DNA from: an uncultured Pseudomonadota bacterium
GTDB lineage: Bacteria > Pseudomonadota > Gammaproteobacteria > Steroidobacterales > Steroidobacteraceae
Direction: 5' to 3'
DNA length: 64,000 nucleotides
Assembly (NCBI GenBank): GCA_946479515.1
Contig: CAMLGF010000007.1
Span: 33,011 to 97,010, forward strand
Shown here piece after piece: positions 62,223 to 64,000 of the stretch (within the stretch, counting starts at the first letter, position 1; every line of letters begins with the position of its first letter). The notes beneath the pieces were generated by a model that did not search any database, was not told where the DNA came from, and saw only the letters and a program-made list of their open reading frames with translations. The position numbers were made by a program, and so were the translations under genes.

Positions 62223-63586
62223 GCGCCGCACACATTCTGGTCGTCGATGATGAGGCTGACATCCGCGGCCTGCTCAAGGAGATCCTCTCCGAGGAAGGCT
62301 ACGACGTGGACGTCGCCGGCGATGCCGGTCAGGCGCGCGCTTCGCGCGCGCGGCAGCTGCCCGACCTGGTGCTGCTCGACATCTGGATGCCCGACACCGA
62401 CGGCATCACGCTGCTGCGCGAATGGCAGGGCGCAGCCGCCGAAGCATCGTGTCCCGTGGTCATGATGTCCGGACATGGCACCGTCGAGACCGCGGTCGAG
62501 GCCACGCGTCTCGGTGCCTTCGATTTCGTCGAGAAGCCGCTGTCGTTGCAGAAGCTGCTGCGCACCGTGGAACGCGCGCTCGAAGCCGGCAAGCGCAAGC
62601 GCCATGCCGGCAAGTTGCTGGCCGCGTCGCCGGGCGTACCGGTGGGTCGTAGCCGCATCATGCAGCAGCTGCGCAGCGATCTGGCGCAGATCGCCGGCAA
62701 CGATTCACCCGTGCTGCTGGTGGGCGAGACCGGTACCGGCCGCGAGGCGTTCGCGCGCTTCGTGCACGACGCCAGTCCGCGCGCCGCGCGCCCGTTCGTC
62801 ACCTTGATCTCCAGCACCTTGCGCGGCGACGGCGCCGAGCAGGTGCTGTTCGGCACCGAACAGGCTGGCCAGGTGGCCCCCGGCGTGCTGGAGCGCGCCG
62901 GCGCTGGCACGCTCTTCGTCAACGAGCTCGAGGATCTGCCGGGGCCGGCACAGCGCGCATTGCTCGGCACGCTGGAAAGCGGGCAGTTCACGCGGGTGGG
63001 CGGTACCACTCCAGTGACACTCAAGGCACGGCTCATTTCTTCGGCACGCCCGGGCATCGAGTCACGCGCCGACGACTTCCGCCGCGACCTGCTCGCCCAC
63101 CTGAACACCCTGATCGTGCGCGTGCCGCCGCTGCGCGAGTACACCGAGGACGTGCCCGACCTGCTGCGTCACTACGTCGACCGCTTCGTCGATGGCGAGG
63201 GTCTGCCGTTCCGCAAATTCAGCGTGGCCGCGCAGAACCGGCTGCGCAATTATCCGTGGCCCGACAACGTCCGCGAGCTCAAGAATCTCGTGCAGCGACT
63301 GCTGCTGCAGGGCGGCGGCGAAGAGATCCGTCTCGAGGAGATCGAGCGCGAGCTCGCGGCGCAGGCGCCCACTGCCGAGCCGTTGGTGAAGCAGGATCTG
63401 CTGGCGCTGCCACTGCGTGAGGCGCGCGAGCAGTTCGAGCGCGCCTACCTGCAACAGCAGCTGTTGCTCTGCAATGGCAAGGTCGGTCAGCTGGCGAAGC
63501 GCGTGGGCATGGAACGCACGCACCTGTATCGCAAGCTGCGCTCGCTGGGCGTCGACTTCCGCAACATCACCGACGACGCGGAATAG
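62219..63586 (+). CDS. ntrX: Response regulator NtrX with degenerate AAA+ domain
   Basis: 455 residues. The receiver is normal (LVVDDEADIR, phospho-Asp D54 in LLDIWMPDTDG, K106 in FVEKPLS). The central AAA+ domain resembles sigma-54 activators but is altered: Walker A is GETGTGREAF with Arg in place of the catalytic Lys; the GAFTGA loop is absent (FGTEQAGQVAPGVLERAGAG); and Walker B is GTLFVNELEDL with Asn for the usual Asp. The Fis-type helix-turn-helix (NGKVGQLAKRVGMERTHLYR) is intact. It probably binds DNA without acting as a sigma-54 ATPase. ATGA overlap with ntrY; last gene of the operon. Confidence 0.93.
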   Translation: MSAAHILVVDDEADIRGLLKEILSEEGYDVDVAGDAGQARASRARQLPDLVLLDIWMPDTDGITLLREWQGAAAEASCPVVMMSGHGTVETAVEATRLGAFDFVEKPLSLQKLLRTVERALEAGKRKRHAGKLLAASPGVPVGRSRIMQQLRSDLAQIAGNDSPVLLVGETGTGREAFARFVHDASPRAARPFVTLISSTLRGDGAEQVLFGTEQAGQVAPGVLERAGAGTLFVNELEDLPGPAQRALLGTLESGQFTRVGGTTPVTLKARLISSARPGIESRADDFRRDLLAHLNTLIVRVPPLREYTEDVPDLLRHYVDRFVDGEGLPFRKFSVAAQNRLRNYPWPDNVRELKNLVQRLLLQGGGEEIRLEEIERELAAQAPTAEPLVKQDLLALPLREAREQFERAYLQQQLLLCNGKVGQLAKRVGMERTHLYRKLRSLGVDFRNITDDAE

Positions 63587-63606
63587 CGAACACGCTGCGC
63601 CGCCCG

Positions 63607-64000
63607 CTAGGGCCCGGTGCGTGTCAAGGTGCCGTCGTCGGCGATGTGCAGCTGTCCATCGGGGAATGCCGCAAGCGTGAGGGCACGCATCAGCGCGATC
63701 ACTTTCTTCCCCGGATCGAGCGTGGGGCCCGCGGGCCTGATCTGCATCGTGGGCTCTATCCTGCCGGCGACGAATCTCCCTTCGTCGTCCAGGGTCAGCA
63801 GCAGGATGGGCGCGATGCCGCGGATGCCTTCGACGCTGATGCCATAGTAGGTCGCGAAATTTCCCAGGCTGTAGGCGATCAGCCGGTCGCGGTACAGCTC
63901 CACCGGCCGCACCACGTGCGGCCCATGGCCGAGTACCAGGTCGGCGCCGGCGTCGATCATCTGGTGCGCGAACTCCACCACGTTGCCACGATCTTCGCCG
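63607..64000 (-). CDS. CapA family protein, C-terminal part (5' end outside window)
   Basis: About 131 residues to the right edge. The segment VDAGADLVLGHGPHVVRPVE-like stretch reads here as IDAGADLVLGHGPHVVRP, followed by YRDRLIAYSLGNFATYYG. These are the metal-binding GHGPHV and SLGNF motifs of CapA/PgsA-type metallophosphoesterases linked to poly-glutamate or capsule synthesis. The C-terminal tail is a small beta domain (GRIEPTMQIRPAGPTLDPGK). Only the C-terminal third is visible, so signal peptide and full domain order are unknown. Confidence 0.88.
   Translation of the reverse strand, partial: GEDRGNVVEFAHQMIDAGADLVLGHGPHVVRPVELYRDRLIAYSLGNFATYYGISVEGIRGIAPILLLTLDDEGRFVAGRIEPTMQIRPAGPTLDPGKKVIALMRALTLAAFPDGQLHIADDGTLTRTGP

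Noticed and set aside
1..64000. tRNA, rRNA, CRISPR, insertion sequence or prophage signals
   Set aside because: No cloverleaf-like sequence, spaced direct repeats, transposase, integrase or phage structural gene was recognised; gene composition is uniform along the window.

Overview
The window is a GC-rich (about two thirds G+C by eye), densely coded bacterial chromosome segment. The gene content and order point to a gammaproteobacterium of the Xanthomonadales/Nevskiales/Steroidobacterales type. Grounds for this are the block topA-smg-dprA-LysM lipoprotein diverging from def-fmt-rsmB-DUF4390-ntrY-ntrX, rlmJ, prlC, a GspB/ExeA pair and an 851-residue FadE; the lineage is an inference. No rRNA, tRNA, CRISPR array, insertion sequence, integrase or phage gene is visible. 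Gene ends commonly overlap by 1-30 bases, and no stretch above about 300 bases lacks a gene; the longest gaps are 12.0-12.24 kb, 50.65-50.88 kb, 56.37-56.56 kb and 40.3-40.47 kb.

Layout. 1-5.9 kb: end of an M20 peptidase, an orphan molybdopterin oxidoreductase subunit, a beta-CASP RNase-like protein, a membrane transporter and a KTSC protein. 5.9-12.0 kb: a three-gene minus-strand signalling operon (receiver-like/TPR/TonB membrane protein, pseudo-receiver Ser/Thr kinase, membrane-anchored CheA-like ATPase) that I cannot match to a described system. 12.2-18.4 kb: exported protein, GNAT, rhodanese, the type II secretion accessory pair GspB/ExeA, DinB and DUF4399. 18.5-24.0 kb: DUF3667, FadE, methyltransferase, malate dehydrogenase. 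24.0-25.5 kb: a small exported protein, an ECF sigma factor and a membrane-anchored partner. 25.6-28.2 kb: a YtrA-type GntR/ABC locus headed by a 53-residue peptide gene and a near-perfect palindromic operator, closed by a strong terminator. 28.2-31.7 kb: a four-gene Mla-like lipid transport operon. 31.6-35.1 kb: phospholipase-D-like protein and an ABC-F ATPase. 35.2-40.3 kb: an orphan secretin N-domain protein, a GGDEF/EAL protein, an M15-like peptidase and an HD-domain protein. 40.5-44.1 kb: aroE-prlC-xth. 44.2-47.3 kb: a second ECF sigma/anti-sigma pair, rlmJ, DUF1203, a lipoprotein. 47.4-50.7 kb: a large secreted subtilisin-like protease. 50.9-63.6 kb: the conserved topA...ntrX housekeeping block. 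63.6 kb to the end: the C-terminus of a CapA-family protein.

The items most worth a second look are the kinase/TonB/CheA-like operon with its altered phosphorylation sites; the octamer CTATCTAC/GTAGATAG, found ten times in all three codon registers and built from rare codons; the operator-controlled YtrA/ABC locus with its small peptide; an NtrX whose AAA+ domain has lost the sigma-54 contact loop and key ATPase residues; and the orphan GspD-like N-domain protein.
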